DNA of 64,000 nt from Microbacterium sp. Bi121 (GTDB taxonomy: Bacteria; Actinomycetota; Actinomycetes; Actinomycetales; Microbacteriaceae), in contig NZ_CAKKLJ010000002.1 in the NCBI RefSeq assembly GCF_918698005.1, positions 372,001-436,000 of the forward strand, written 5' to 3'. Below the pieces are notes generated by a model. The model was not told the DNA's origin, ran no database searches, and saw only the letters and a list, made by a program, of their open reading frames with translations. Position numbers and translations under genes: made by a program. Within the stretch, counting starts at the first letter, position 1, and every line of letters begins with the position of its first letter. Positions 34,927-43,714 of the stretch are shown one piece after another.

Positions 34927-35319
34927 ATGCTCTTCGTCGGTCTTCTGCTCGCCGCGCTCGCGGCTGCCTTCCACGTGTTCATCTTCGTGCTCGAATCGGT
35001 GCGGTGGACCGAGCCAGCGACCAGGAAGATCTTCGGGGTCGCCAGCGAAGCGGATGCCCAGGTCACCAAGCCGCTCGCGTTCAATCAGGGCTTCTACAAC
35101 TTGTTCCTCGCGATCGCGGCGCTGCTCGGGATCGTCCTGGTGCTGTCCGGTCAGGCGACCGTCGGTCTCACCCTGATCTTCGCCGGTGTGGGAATGATGC
35201 TCGCAGCCGCGCTCGTCCTCGTGCTCTCCAACCCGAAGATGGCACGCTCCGCGCTGCTGCAGGGCGGACTGCCGCTGCTGGCGGTCATCGCGCTCGCCGT
35301 GGCCGTCGCGATCAGCTGA
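34927..35319 (+). CDS. DUF1304 small membrane protein
   Basis: 130-residue protein with four hydrophobic spans. The N terminus LFVGLLLAALAAAFHVFIFVLESVRWTEP and the FNQGFYNLFLAIAALLGI span are typical of DUF1304. Function unknown. The ATG at 34927 is chosen over a GTG at 34912 because CAGAAT (34915-34920) lies exactly six bases before it and because the family starts at this point. The last eight bases overlap the convergent GyrI-like gene. Confidence 0.88.
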   Translation: MLFVGLLLAALAAAFHVFIFVLESVRWTEPATRKIFGVASEADAQVTKPLAFNQGFYNLFLAIAALLGIVLVLSGQATVGLTLIFAGVGMMLAAALVLVLSNPKMARSALLQGGLPLLAVIALAVAVAIS

Positions 35320-35932
35320 CTGTACGAACGGGCTGACGCAGCAGCGTCCGGCGATTGGCCGGGTCGCCGCGTCTGGGGTCGCTGAAGTAGATCTCGTGGT
35401 GCGTTCCCGTCAACCGCAGGCCGTGCTCGGGGATGAACTCGTCATGCATCGTGGCGAGCACCGGCGCCTCATCGTCGTAGCTGCCGACGTGCAGCGTCTG
35501 GGCGCACAGGCCCTCGTGCAGCGACTCCAGGCGCACCTCGTCGGCGCGGACATCCGGGTTCTTCGCTGATGCCCTGGCGACGGCATCCGCGAACATCGCA
35601 TGGTCGACCCATTCGGGCTGCATGATCATCAGCGTCCAGTGCCACGCCGACTTGTCGCGCGACGATGTGAACGAAGCGTGGTCGTCCGCCCACCACAGGC
35701 CTTCGAGCGGCATGACGGTGTAGTCGCGGTCGAGGTCGCGCTTGCTGGCGAACTTGAGTCCGTAGGCGATCGGGTAGAGCGCCTCGATGGCCGTCGTGAA
35801 CTCCGGTGACGTGTTCGGGTCGCCGTGCCCGTCGATCATCAGGTACGACATCGCCGGCACGTCGACGAGGTCGAAGCGGCCCTTTCGCCCACGATACGCG
35901 TCGAGCGTCTTCTTGAAGTCGACCTTCGTCAT
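35312..35932 (-). CDS. GyrI-like small-molecule-binding domain protein
   Basis: 206-residue cytoplasmic protein of the GyrI-like/SHS2-type ligand-binding family: starts VDFKKTLDAYRGRKGRFDLVDVPAMSYLMIDGHGDPN and continues with the usual PLEGLWWADD and MIMQPEWVD blocks and the C-terminal HHEIYFSDPRR strand. Such domains bind small molecules and some hydrolyse cyclopropanoid toxins. ATG overlapping the stop of the serine hydrolase (ATGA). Confidence 0.88.
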   Translation of the reverse strand: MTKVDFKKTLDAYRGRKGRFDLVDVPAMSYLMIDGHGDPNTSPEFTTAIEALYPIAYGLKFASKRDLDRDYTVMPLEGLWWADDHASFTSSRDKSAWHWTLMIMQPEWVDHAMFADAVARASAKNPDVRADEVRLESLHEGLCAQTLHVGSYDDEAPVLATMHDEFIPEHGLRLTGTHHEIYFSDPRRGDPANRRTLLRQPVRTVS

Positions 35933-37032
35933 GCCAGCACGTCCCTGAACAGTCCCATGATCTGATCGCCCATCTCGACCTGCGTCAGCACGAGGCAGAA
36001 GGATCCATCAGGCGAGATGGAGAGGTCTGTGCCGAGGCCGCCCGACCAGCCGTAGCGCCCGGAGTGTTCGCCTGCGGTCTCGACGGCGACCCCGTAGCCC
36101 CATCCGACGCCGTTCCAGAAGCCGGGGAAGAAGCTGTCGTCGGTCTTGACGGATGCCGGCACCTGATCGGTGCGCATCTGATCGACGAGCTCCGGCTCCA
36201 GGATCGCGTCGGCGCCGTGGCGTCCGTCGTTCGCGAGCATGCATGCGAACGCTGCGTAGTCGGCCGCCGTGGAGACGAGCTCGGCGTGACTGAGATCGAA
36301 GGGCGCCGGAGCCACGTAGAAGCCCCCGCCGGCGGGCTCGACCTGCGCCAGACTTCCTGACTCGTCGTGGCGGTAGGTGGCAGGCAGTCGGTGCGCCTGA
36401 TCCTTCGGAACCGTGTAGCCGGTATCCGGCATACCGAGAGGATCGAACAGGTCTGCACGCAGATGATCTTCGAGCGGCGCCTGGACCACGCGGGAGAGCA
36501 GGATCCCGAGGATGCCGAACGAGTGGTGGTAGCGCCATCCGGTGCCGGGGTGAAAGGCGAGCGGAAGTTCGGCGAGGGCGTCGAGCCAATCCTGGGCTCC
36601 GAGCGCGACGGCATCCGAGCCCGCCTCGGTGAGATTGTCGACCATCGCCTGCTTCAGCGGAGACTCCGACGTCATCATGCCGAAACCCGATGTGTTGGTC
36701 AGGAGGTCTCGGACCGTGATCGACCGGTGCGCGGGCTCGGTGTCGGACAGCGGCGAGTCGGGCGCGCGCAGGACAAGTCGGTCGGCGAGCTCGGGAAGCC
36801 ACCTCTCGACCGGGTCGCTCAGGTCGATCAGGCCGTTCTGGACGAGCCGGAGGGCGGCGACGGCGAGAACCGGCTTGGTCATCGACTGAATCCGGAAGAG
36901 GGCGTCCTGCTGCACGTCGCCAGCAGCGGTGAACTCGAGCGGGTCACCTGCTCGGCCGGTGACGGCGAGGATGCTCGGTGCCGTGCCCTGCGCGACGTGC
37001 CTGTCGAGAATTTCTGCGAGCGTGTCGACCAT
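35929..37032 (-). CDS. Serine hydrolase (class C beta-lactamase/EstB-like family)
   Basis: 367-residue penicillin-recognising-fold hydrolase. The nucleophile motif SMTK gives Ser50 and Lys53; YHHS (Tyr168) fits the Tyr-x-Asn/Ser position; SGGLGTD near residue 335 replaces the KTG triad. No signal peptide is visible, so it is probably a cytoplasmic esterase or peptidase rather than a secreted beta-lactamase. The ATG lies six bases after TTTACT (complement of 37039-37044). Co-translated with the GyrI-like protein. Confidence 0.9.
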   Translation of the reverse strand: MVDTLAEILDRHVAQGTAPSILAVTGRAGDPLEFTAAGDVQQDALFRIQSMTKPVLAVAALRLVQNGLIDLSDPVERWLPELADRLVLRAPDSPLSDTEPAHRSITVRDLLTNTSGFGMMTSESPLKQAMVDNLTEAGSDAVALGAQDWLDALAELPLAFHPGTGWRYHHSFGILGILLSRVVQAPLEDHLRADLFDPLGMPDTGYTVPKDQAHRLPATYRHDESGSLAQVEPAGGGFYVAPAPFDLSHAELVSTAADYAAFACMLANDGRHGADAILEPELVDQMRTDQVPASVKTDDSFFPGFWNGVGWGYGVAVETAGEHSGRYGWSGGLGTDLSISPDGSFCLVLTQVEMGDQIMGLFRDVLA

Positions 37033-37076
37033 GCCTCGAGTAAAGCGCCGAACGCCCTTCTCGTAAACCGGAGCGG

Positions 37077-38501
37077 CTACGCGTGCAGGGCACGCTCGGA
37101 GATGTAGGCCCGCAACTGCTGCTCGTCATCCGGCATCTCGACCACGCGCTGCGGCGCATCCAGCAGGGCTCGCGTGTCGGCATCCAACTCAGGACTCTCG
37201 CCGAGTGCCTCCTGGATGAGGTCGGCGAACTTCGCGGGCTTGGCGGTCTCGAGCACGAGCATCGGGATGCCGTCCTCGAGCTGCTCGCGGGCGATCTTCA
37301 CGCCGTCCGCAGTGTGCGGGTCGATCGTGACGCCGGTCCGCTCGTGGACGTCGCGGATGGTTGCGAGTCGGTCGTCGTGCGTGCTCGTGCCGCTGACGAT
37401 GCCGAACTCGGCCTCGAAACGGCCGAGCTCTGCCGACAGGTCGATCTCGTCGCGTTCTTCGAGCTCGTGCCAGGCGGCGGCGGTGCGCTCGGGGTCGCGG
37501 CCCAGCAGGTCGAACACGAATCGCTCGAGGTTCGACGCGCGCGAGACGTCCATCGACGGGCTCGATGTCGCCAGGGTGTCCGCCGAGGTGCGCGGGCGGT
37601 AGTGACCGGTGCGGAAGAACTCGTCGAGCACGTTGTTCTCGTTCGTGGCGAGCACGAGACGGCGGATCGGGACGCCCATGGTGCGGGCGTAGTGGCCCGA
37701 GAGGATGTTGCCGAAGTTGCCCGAGGGGACAGCGAACGAGACGTGATGGGATGAGCGGTCGGCTTCGGCGATGGCGTCCGTCGCGCGAAGCCACGCCCAC
37801 ACGTAGTAGACGATCTGCGCCGAGATGCGTCCGAAATTGATGGAGTTCACGGCGCCGATGCTGTGCGCTCGTTTGAAGTCCAGGTCGGTGTTCAGGCGCT
37901 TGACGAGGTTCTGGCAGTCGTCGAAGACGCCCTCGACGACGATGTTGTGCACGTTCTCGTCCTGCAGTGAATACATCTGGGCGCGCTGGAACGCACTCAT
38001 GCGCCCCTGCGGCGAGAGCATGAAGACGGAGACGCGGTCGAGGCCGCGCAGGGCGTGCTCGGCGGCGGAGCCCGTGTCTCCGGAGGTCGCGCCGACGACG
38101 TTGAGCACGCCGTCGCGGTTTTCGAGGACGTACTCGAGCGCCTGACCGAGGAACTGCATCGCCATGTCCTTGAACGCGAGGGTCGGGCCTTCGGAGAGCC
38201 CGACGAGCGTCAGATCGTCGATCGCGGTCAGCGGTACGACCTCTTCGGCGGCGAACTTGCCGTCGCCATAGGCGGCGTCGGTGAGACGGGCGAGATCCTG
38301 ACGGGGGATGTCGGTGGCGAACAGGCCGATGATCTCGGTCGCGAGCTGCGGGTAGGTCAGCACGCGCAGGCGCTCGAGATCGTCGGCGCCGAGCCGGGGG
38401 AGGTGCTCTGGAACGGCGAGGCCGCCGTTGGGGGCGAGCCCTTCGAGGAGGACGTCGCTGAACTGTCCGAGCGTGCCGCCGCGTGTGGAGATGTACTGCA
38501 C
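37077..38501 (-). CDS. thrC: Threonine synthase
   Basis: 474-residue PLP enzyme converting O-phosphohomoserine to threonine. It belongs to the long ThrC group starting YISTRGG, with the Schiff-base lysine in EGPTLAFKDMAMQ (Lys111) and NVVGATSGDTGSAAEHAL holding the PLP phosphate; FAVPSGNFGNILSGHYA follows. The GTG at 38501 has GAGG eight bases upstream. In many actinobacteria thrC sits between hom and thrB, but here it is about 8 kb away from them and on the other strand. Confidence 0.95.
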   Translation of the reverse strand: MQYISTRGGTLGQFSDVLLEGLAPNGGLAVPEHLPRLGADDLERLRVLTYPQLATEIIGLFATDIPRQDLARLTDAAYGDGKFAAEEVVPLTAIDDLTLVGLSEGPTLAFKDMAMQFLGQALEYVLENRDGVLNVVGATSGDTGSAAEHALRGLDRVSVFMLSPQGRMSAFQRAQMYSLQDENVHNIVVEGVFDDCQNLVKRLNTDLDFKRAHSIGAVNSINFGRISAQIVYYVWAWLRATDAIAEADRSSHHVSFAVPSGNFGNILSGHYARTMGVPIRRLVLATNENNVLDEFFRTGHYRPRTSADTLATSSPSMDVSRASNLERFVFDLLGRDPERTAAAWHELEERDEIDLSAELGRFEAEFGIVSGTSTHDDRLATIRDVHERTGVTIDPHTADGVKIAREQLEDGIPMLVLETAKPAKFADLIQEALGESPELDADTRALLDAPQRVVEMPDDEQQLRAYISERALHA

Positions 38502-38607
38502 GTCAGGAACCTCGTTCGTGCTCGGGGATGGATGCCGGGTCGTGCTTCCATCGTAGATCGTGCGGTGTGCGTGCTGACGCCCGTTACGGTGCTCCACGCG
38601 CCGGGCG

Positions 38608-39297
38608 TCAGCGGGCGAAGCCGGCTTGCAGTCTGCCGCCCGCAGCGTCGAGTTCGCGTTCCACGGCATCCGCCAGCTGGTCGAAGTCTCCGCTCAGATA
38701 CGGCACGGCCAGCTCGTCGACGCGCTCAGCCGGCAGTTCACGAAGTCGCCTGGGCAGGTACTTGCCCGTGCCGATCCACCGGCCGGCGGTGAGGAGCATG
38801 AGCTCTGCCGTGCGCTCGAAAACGGTCGCGGCGATGACGCGACGCTCGAGCGGGTCAGTCGCGTCGCGCAGATCGTCCAGCACGTCGGTGATGACGTATC
38901 GGCGGAAGTCCAGCTCGTGGGCGTCGACGGATGGGCCGCGATCGAGTCGTTCGGACCAGGTGGCGCGCAGCGTCACGAGTTCGATGCCTGCCCGAACCGG
39001 GGTGCCCTCGACGAGCATGTGGACGATGACCGGACGGTGCTGCGCGACGCTGCGTTGCGCCCACTCGTCGAATCCCTGCGGCGTGTAGGCGAACACCTCG
39101 AAGGCCTCGCGCTCGAACTCGAGGGTGAGGGCAGCGCCGATCTCACCGTCGGGCAGCAGATCGTCGCCGATGAGGAGGAGATCGATGTCGCTCGTCCGAG
39201 TGCGCTCGCCGCGAGACGTGCTGCCGCCGATCACCGCGATGGATGCCTTCGGAAATCGGGCCGCGATGAAGCGCTCAGCGAGGTCGACGTAGTCCAT
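38608..39297 (-). CDS. Nucleotidyltransferase-fold protein
   Basis: 229-residue protein whose N terminus has the polymerase-beta-like nucleotidyltransferase signature GGSTSRGERTRTSDIDLLLIG (Gly-Ser at 25-26, Asp37 and Asp39 as metal ligands). The rest is helical with no recognised domain. It could modify an RNA or protein or be an antibiotic-adenylyl-type enzyme; substrate unknown. The ATG is six bases after a perfect TAGAAT (complement of 39304-39309), and no ribosome-binding site is present. Confidence 0.8.
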   Translation of the reverse strand: MDYVDLAERFIAARFPKASIAVIGGSTSRGERTRTSDIDLLLIGDDLLPDGEIGAALTLEFEREAFEVFAYTPQGFDEWAQRSVAQHRPVIVHMLVEGTPVRAGIELVTLRATWSERLDRGPSVDAHELDFRRYVITDVLDDLRDATDPLERRVIAATVFERTAELMLLTAGRWIGTGKYLPRRLRELPAERVDELAVPYLSGDFDQLADAVERELDAAGGRLQAGFAR

Positions 39298-39342
39298 CCG
39301 GTGATTCTAGGCAGAGCGGAAGGGCTCGGGCACAATGGGACG

Positions 39343-40206
39343 ATGGCACGGGAAGCGGACGTCACACTCGAGGACATCGCGACCGAGCTGTACGCGCTGC
39401 CGCCGAAGGTGTTCACCGCGGCGCGCGACGCTCGTGCCAAGCAGCTGGCGGATGCCGCGCGCGCGAAGCGGGTTCGTGCGCTCCGCAAGCCGTTGCTCGC
39501 CGCGTGGGTCGTGAACCTGTTCGCGCGTGAACAGGCAGCGGCCCTGCGCGGTGCTCTCGAGTTGGCGAGTGAGCTACGCGAGGCGCAGGACGACTTGGAT
39601 GCACGCGCACTCTCGGCGCTGGGGCGGCAGCGTCGTGCGCTCGTCGGCGCACTAGCGCAACAGGCGAGCGAGCTCGCGAGCGCTCGAGGGGAGAAGATCA
39701 CGCCGGCCACGACGGATGCCGTCGAGCAGACGCTGAACGCGGCGATGTTCCGTGCCGATGCGGCGCTCGCCGTGGCGTCCGGAAGGCTGATCCGCCCGTT
39801 GGACGCCGCGGGCGAAGACTCCGCAGAGGTGTCCGATGCCGTCGCCGGTGACCTGGATGTCGCGTCAGCAGCCGTACCGGCCCCGACCAGACCGGATGAG
39901 TTGGCGGCACGCCGCGCACGCAAGGCCGCCGAGGACGAGCTGCGCTCCGCAGAGCGCGCGCTGAAGAAGGCGGAACAGGACAGAGACGCACTGGAGCGCA
40001 AGGCGAAGTCGGTCGCCGAGAAGTCCGAGCGGCTCAGCGCGCGGATCGAGGAACTCGAGCAGGAACTCGAGCGCACGCGGCAGGAGCTCAAGGGGCGGGA
40101 GCAGGAGAGCGATGAGGTCGACGCGCTCCGAGGCGATGCCCGCGAGCGCCTCCATGAGGCGCAGCAGGACGTGTCGACCGCTCAGAAGGCGATCGATCGC
40201 CTCTAG
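39343..40206 (+). CDS. Hypothetical coiled-coil protein
   Basis: 287-residue soluble protein I do not recognise. The N-terminal 120 residues are helical and basic (LEDIATELYALPPKVFTAARDARAKQLAD, then KPLLAAWVVNLFARE), and residues ~185-285 form a long charged coiled coil rich in Glu, Lys and Arg. The ATG is six bases after CACAAT (39331-39336). It shares a 45-base divergent gap with the nucleotidyltransferase gene. A strong hairpin terminator follows. Confidence 0.8.
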   Translation: MAREADVTLEDIATELYALPPKVFTAARDARAKQLADAARAKRVRALRKPLLAAWVVNLFAREQAAALRGALELASELREAQDDLDARALSALGRQRRALVGALAQQASELASARGEKITPATTDAVEQTLNAAMFRADAALAVASGRLIRPLDAAGEDSAEVSDAVAGDLDVASAAVPAPTRPDELAARRARKAAEDELRSAERALKKAEQDRDALERKAKSVAEKSERLSARIEELEQELERTRQELKGREQESDEVDALRGDARERLHEAQQDVSTAQKAIDRL

Positions 40207-40213
40207 AAACGAC

Positions 40214-40238
40214 GAAGGCCGCTCGATGAGCGGCCTTC
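40214..40238. terminator. Bidirectional hairpin terminator
   Basis: GAAGGCCGCTC (40214-40224), loop GAT, GAGCGGCCTTC (40228-40238): a perfect 11-bp stem between the coiled-coil gene (ending 40206) and the 3' end of the tRNA gene on the other strand. Both transcripts could use it; on the minus strand it is followed by GTCGTTTCT. Confidence 0.85.
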
Positions 40239-40244
40239 TGCACG

Positions 40245-40317
40245 TGCCCCCGACAGGAGTCGAACCTGCGACCTACGGTACCGGAAACCGGCGCTCTATC
40301 CACTGAGCTACGGAGGC
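40245..40317 (-). tRNA. tRNA-Arg (anticodon CCG)
   Basis: A 73-base tRNA reads on the minus strand: 7-bp acceptor stem GCCTCCG/CGGGGGC with one G-U pair, D-stem GCTC/GAGC, anticodon loop TTCCGGT with CCG at 34-36, T-arm GCAGG-TTCGACT-CCTGT and discriminator A. The anticodon stem has four good pairs, with C27 opposite U43 at its base. CCA is not encoded. It decodes CGG. Confidence 0.93.
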
Positions 40318-40333
40318 GTACCGAACGACGATA

Positions 40334-41134
40334 TCACTGACCGGGGGTGGTCTCCGCACCGCCCGCTTCGGTCACGGGGGCGGCCTCGATATCCGCGAGA
40401 GCGGCGGCAACCTTCTCGGCGAGGTAGCGGTGGCCGTCGGTGGACGGATGCTTGTTGCCGAGGTCGACGTCGATGACGTCGAGGTAGTTCTGATCGGTGA
40501 TCCAATCCTGCTTGACGGGGGAGATGTACCACCAGCCCCGCGCGCCGGCGAGCGCCGCAAGGTCCGCGTCGATCCGGGCCGTCTCCGCACCGACCGGGAG
40601 CTCATGCGGCGCCGGACCCAGGACGACGATCGCCGTCTCGGGGAACTTCGCGGCCAGAGCGTCCCATGCGGCCGTCACCGCGTCCCGATAGCCCTCCGCG
40701 CCCTGCGCACGGTCATTGATCGACCCCTGGACGATGACGAGATCGGGAGCGATCGAAGCATCCAGCGCGGTGATGCGCTCGCCGAAGGCCGGACCGTCGA
40801 GACCGGGCTTCAGGTAACCGCTGCCGCGCACGCCGTCGACGATCGTCTCGCCCTGCAGCAGATCGGCGAGAACGTAGGCGTATCCGAGGGTCGGGTCGCT
40901 GGCCGCTGAGCCGTACGTCCACGAGTCGCCGAACACGAGCACTCTAGGGTTCTCAGGGAGTACGAGCGGCGTCGGAGCGACGACGACGACCTCGTCGGAC
41001 GCGAGAAGCGGCGCGTCCAGAGCCTGTGGCACCCACGGCCGCCAGACGCCCAGAATCGCCGCTGACACCGCCGCCACGAGGACGACGACCATCACTGTCG
41101 CGCGGCTCCGCCGACGCGTACCTCCCCAACCCAT
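40334..41134 (-). CDS. SGNH/GDSL hydrolase, membrane-anchored or secreted
   Basis: 266-residue hydrolase. A basic N terminus and one hydrophobic helix (about residues 12-30) form a signal anchor, then the GDSL-type blocks: FGDSWTYGS with Ser71, QGSINDR with Asn140, and KHPSTDGHRYLA with Asp and His. It likely de-esterifies an envelope polysaccharide or lipid. The ATG follows TACCCT (complement of 41141-41146) by six bases. It is divergent from argS with a 59-base gap. Confidence 0.9.
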   Translation of the reverse strand: MGWGGTRRRSRATVMVVVLVAAVSAAILGVWRPWVPQALDAPLLASDEVVVVAPTPLVLPENPRVLVFGDSWTYGSAASDPTLGYAYVLADLLQGETIVDGVRGSGYLKPGLDGPAFGERITALDASIAPDLVIVQGSINDRAQGAEGYRDAVTAAWDALAAKFPETAIVVLGPAPHELPVGAETARIDADLAALAGARGWWYISPVKQDWITDQNYLDVIDVDLGNKHPSTDGHRYLAEKVAAALADIEAAPVTEAGGAETTPGQ

Positions 41135-41193
41135 GGGAAGAGGGTAAGCGAACGGAAGGTGAACACCAACTCCCGCCCTAGAATCGAGGGGAT

Positions 41194-42858
41194 ATGAATC
41201 CCGACACTCTCGCCGAAGCCATCCTCGCCGTCGTCACGCCGATCGCGGCATCCTTGCGACCCGACGAGGCGCTCGACATCGATGCGTCCGACATCCCGCT
41301 GGAGCGCCCCCGCAACCGCGACCACGGCGACTGGGCGTCGAATCTCGCGATGCGCCTCGCGAAGAAGCTCGGCACGAACCCGCGCGAGCTGGCTCAGCAG
41401 ATCGCGGACGGCCTCGTCGTCATCGACGGCGTCGCCAGCGCAGAGGTCGCCGGCCCCGGATTCATCAACATCCGTCTCGACGCGGCCGCGGCCGGCGTGC
41501 TCGCCAAGACCATCGTCGAAGCCGGCGACGCGTACGGCCGCAACGATTCGCAGCAGGGGGTGAGCGTCAACGTCGAGTTCGTCTCGGCGAACCCGACCGG
41601 CCCGCTGCACATCGCGCACACGCGCTGGGCGGCCCTCGGCGATTCCATCGTCCGCCTGCTGCTCGCCAGCGGCGCGAACGCGGTCCGTGAGTACTACATC
41701 AATGATGCCGGCGCGCAGATGCAGAGGTTCGCGGCTTCCGTCGTCGCGGCGGCCAAGGGCGAGCCGACGCCGGAGGGCGGCTACCCGGGCGAATACATCG
41801 CGTCGCTCGCCGCGCGCGTGCTCGAGTCGCGTCCCGACCTTCTCGACCTCCCCGAGGCCGAGAAGCTCCGCGTGGCTGAGGATCTCGGCTACGAGTACCA
41901 GCTCGCCGAGATCAAGCATTCACTCGATCGCTTCAACGTTCCCTTCGACGTCTGGTTCTCCGAGCGCACCCTGCACGCCAAGAGTGCAGCAGGCACCAGC
42001 CTCATCGACCAGGCGCTTGATCGACTGCGCGAGCAGGGTCACGTCTTCGACGAGGAAGGTGCGGTGTGGGTGCGCACCACAGACTTCGGCGACGACAAGG
42101 ATCGCGTCATCCGGCGCTCCAATGGCGAGTACACGTACTTCGCTGCCGACGCGGCCTACTACCTGAACAAGGGCGACCGGGGCTTCCAGAACAAGATCTA
42201 TCTGCTCGGTGCCGATCACCACGGCTACGTGCACCGGTTGAAGGCCGTCGCGGGTGCCGCCGGTGAGGACCCGGAGAAGAACATCCAGGTGCTCATCGGT
42301 CAGATGGTGTCGATCAACGGCGCTCGATTGAGCAAGCGCGCCGGAAACATCATCGAGATGGATGATCTGCTGGACTGGCTCGGCACCGACGCGCTCCGGT
42401 ACTCCTTGGAGCGCTCGCCGGCCGATTCGCCGCTTGACCTCGACCCGGAGCTGCTGCAGAAGCGCACCAACGACAACCCCGTGTTCTACGTTCAGTACGC
42501 GCACGCCCGCACGCACAACGCGAGCCGCAACGCCGCAGACTCTGGCATTGAACGCAGCGAGTTCGCCCCCGAGACCCTCTCCCACGAGACGGAATCGGCG
42601 CTGCTCGGTGCCCTGCAGGAGTTCCCGCGCATCGTCGCGTTCGCGGCCGAGGTTCGCGAGCCGCACCGCGTCGCGCGCTACCTCGAGGAACTCGCCGGCC
42701 TTTACCACCGGTGGTACGACAACTGCCGGATCACGCCGCTCGGCGACGACCCGATCGAGAGTGTGCACCGCACGCGTCTGTGGCTGAACGACGCCACGGG
42801 GCAGGTCCTGCGCAACGGCCTCGATCTGCTCGGCGTCTCGGCGCCCGAGCGCATGTGA
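41194..42858 (+). CDS. argS: Arginyl-tRNA synthetase
   Basis: 554-residue class I aminoacyl-tRNA synthetase. N-terminal tRNA D-loop-recognition domain to about residue 100, HIGH motif as SANPTGPLHIAHTR, LGADHHGYVHRLKAVA, a KMSKS-like ARLSKRAGN, and the C-terminal DALR anticodon-binding domain. TAGAAT (41179-41184) lies nine bases before the ATG with GAGGGG between them, so a very short leader or leaderless start is possible. It heads the argS...lysA-hom-thrB region typical of actinobacteria. Confidence 0.97.
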   Translation: MNPDTLAEAILAVVTPIAASLRPDEALDIDASDIPLERPRNRDHGDWASNLAMRLAKKLGTNPRELAQQIADGLVVIDGVASAEVAGPGFINIRLDAAAAGVLAKTIVEAGDAYGRNDSQQGVSVNVEFVSANPTGPLHIAHTRWAALGDSIVRLLLASGANAVREYYINDAGAQMQRFAASVVAAAKGEPTPEGGYPGEYIASLAARVLESRPDLLDLPEAEKLRVAEDLGYEYQLAEIKHSLDRFNVPFDVWFSERTLHAKSAAGTSLIDQALDRLREQGHVFDEEGAVWVRTTDFGDDKDRVIRRSNGEYTYFAADAAYYLNKGDRGFQNKIYLLGADHHGYVHRLKAVAGAAGEDPEKNIQVLIGQMVSINGARLSKRAGNIIEMDDLLDWLGTDALRYSLERSPADSPLDLDPELLQKRTNDNPVFYVQYAHARTHNASRNAADSGIERSEFAPETLSHETESALLGALQEFPRIVAFAAEVREPHRVARYLEELAGLYHRWYDNCRITPLGDDPIESVHRTRLWLNDATGQVLRNGLDLLGVSAPERM

Positions 42859-42877
42859 CATCAGGAGCAGCGAAGCC

Positions 42878-43714
42878 ATGAGCGACGATCACGAGACCCT
42901 GCCTTACCCGGAGCCGTCGTCGGAGCATCCGACGCTCGTGATCCCCGGTAGGGGAGACGAGCCGCGCCCCGCCAGGCGTCGCGCGCGCTGGCCGTGGGTC
43001 GTGCTCGTCATCGTGGTGGTGCTGGCCGCACTCGCTGTCGCCGGGGAGATCCTGGCCAGGGCCATCCTGCCCGGCGTCGTACGCGGGATCGTCATCGACC
43101 AGCTCGAGCTCCCGCAGGACCAGCAGCTCGACGTGGACGCGGCGGGGATCCTGCTGCCGCAGCTGATCGGCGGAAGCCTCGACGAGCTGCACCTGTCGAC
43201 CGATGCGGTGACGTTCGGCGGCATCACAGGGTCCGCCGACGTCACGGCGACCGGCATCCCGCTGCGCGGCGGCGACCTCACCGATGCGCACGGCACCGTG
43301 CGGATCGATCAGGAGCAGTTCACGGATCTGGTGATGGAATCCGAGTTGCCGGTCGATGAGATCGGATTCGACGAGCCGAACGTCACCGCATCCGGGAGCT
43401 TCGAGGTCTTCGGCGTGCCGGTGCCGGTGGCGGTCACCGTGACACCAGGAGCGGATGCCGGCGAGCTGCTGCTCACGCCGGTGGAGCTCCAGATCGCCGG
43501 TCTCACCCTGAACGCCGCTGACATCGCCGCGCGCTTCGGCGACGCGGCCGCGCAGCTCGCAGGAACCCAGCGCATCTGCATCGCCGATCAACTGCCCGCA
43601 GGTCTTACCGTTACCGGCTTGAAGATCGACGGCACGGAGGCCGTGATCGACGTCGACGTGGACGGTGCCATTGCGACGGACGAGAGCCTCCAGCAGAACG
43701 GCTCCTGCGACTAG
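42878..43714 (+). CDS. DUF2993 family lipid-binding-like membrane protein
   Basis: 278-residue protein: 30 polar residues, a single membrane anchor (about 37-58, WPWVVLVIVVVLAALAVAGEI), then an extracytoplasmic beta-rich domain of the DUF2993 family, related to the mycobacterial LmeA lipid-binding protein. It may bind or carry an envelope lipid. AGGAGC precedes the ATG and it starts 19 bases after argS, so it is in the same transcript. Its stop overlaps the convergent YihY gene by four bases (CTAG). Confidence 0.82.
   Translation: MSDDHETLPYPEPSSEHPTLVIPGRGDEPRPARRRARWPWVVLVIVVVLAALAVAGEILARAILPGVVRGIVIDQLELPQDQQLDVDAAGILLPQLIGGSLDELHLSTDAVTFGGITGSADVTATGIPLRGGDLTDAHGTVRIDQEQFTDLVMESELPVDEIGFDEPNVTASGSFEVFGVPVPVAVTVTPGADAGELLLTPVELQIAGLTLNAADIAARFGDAAAQLAGTQRICIADQLPAGLTVTGLKIDGTEAVIDVDVDGAIATDESLQQNGSCD

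Noticed and set aside
35929..37032. Beta-lactamase resistance gene
   Set aside because: It has SxxK and Tyr motifs but no signal peptide, and its third motif differs, so a cytoplasmic esterase-like serine hydrolase is more likely.
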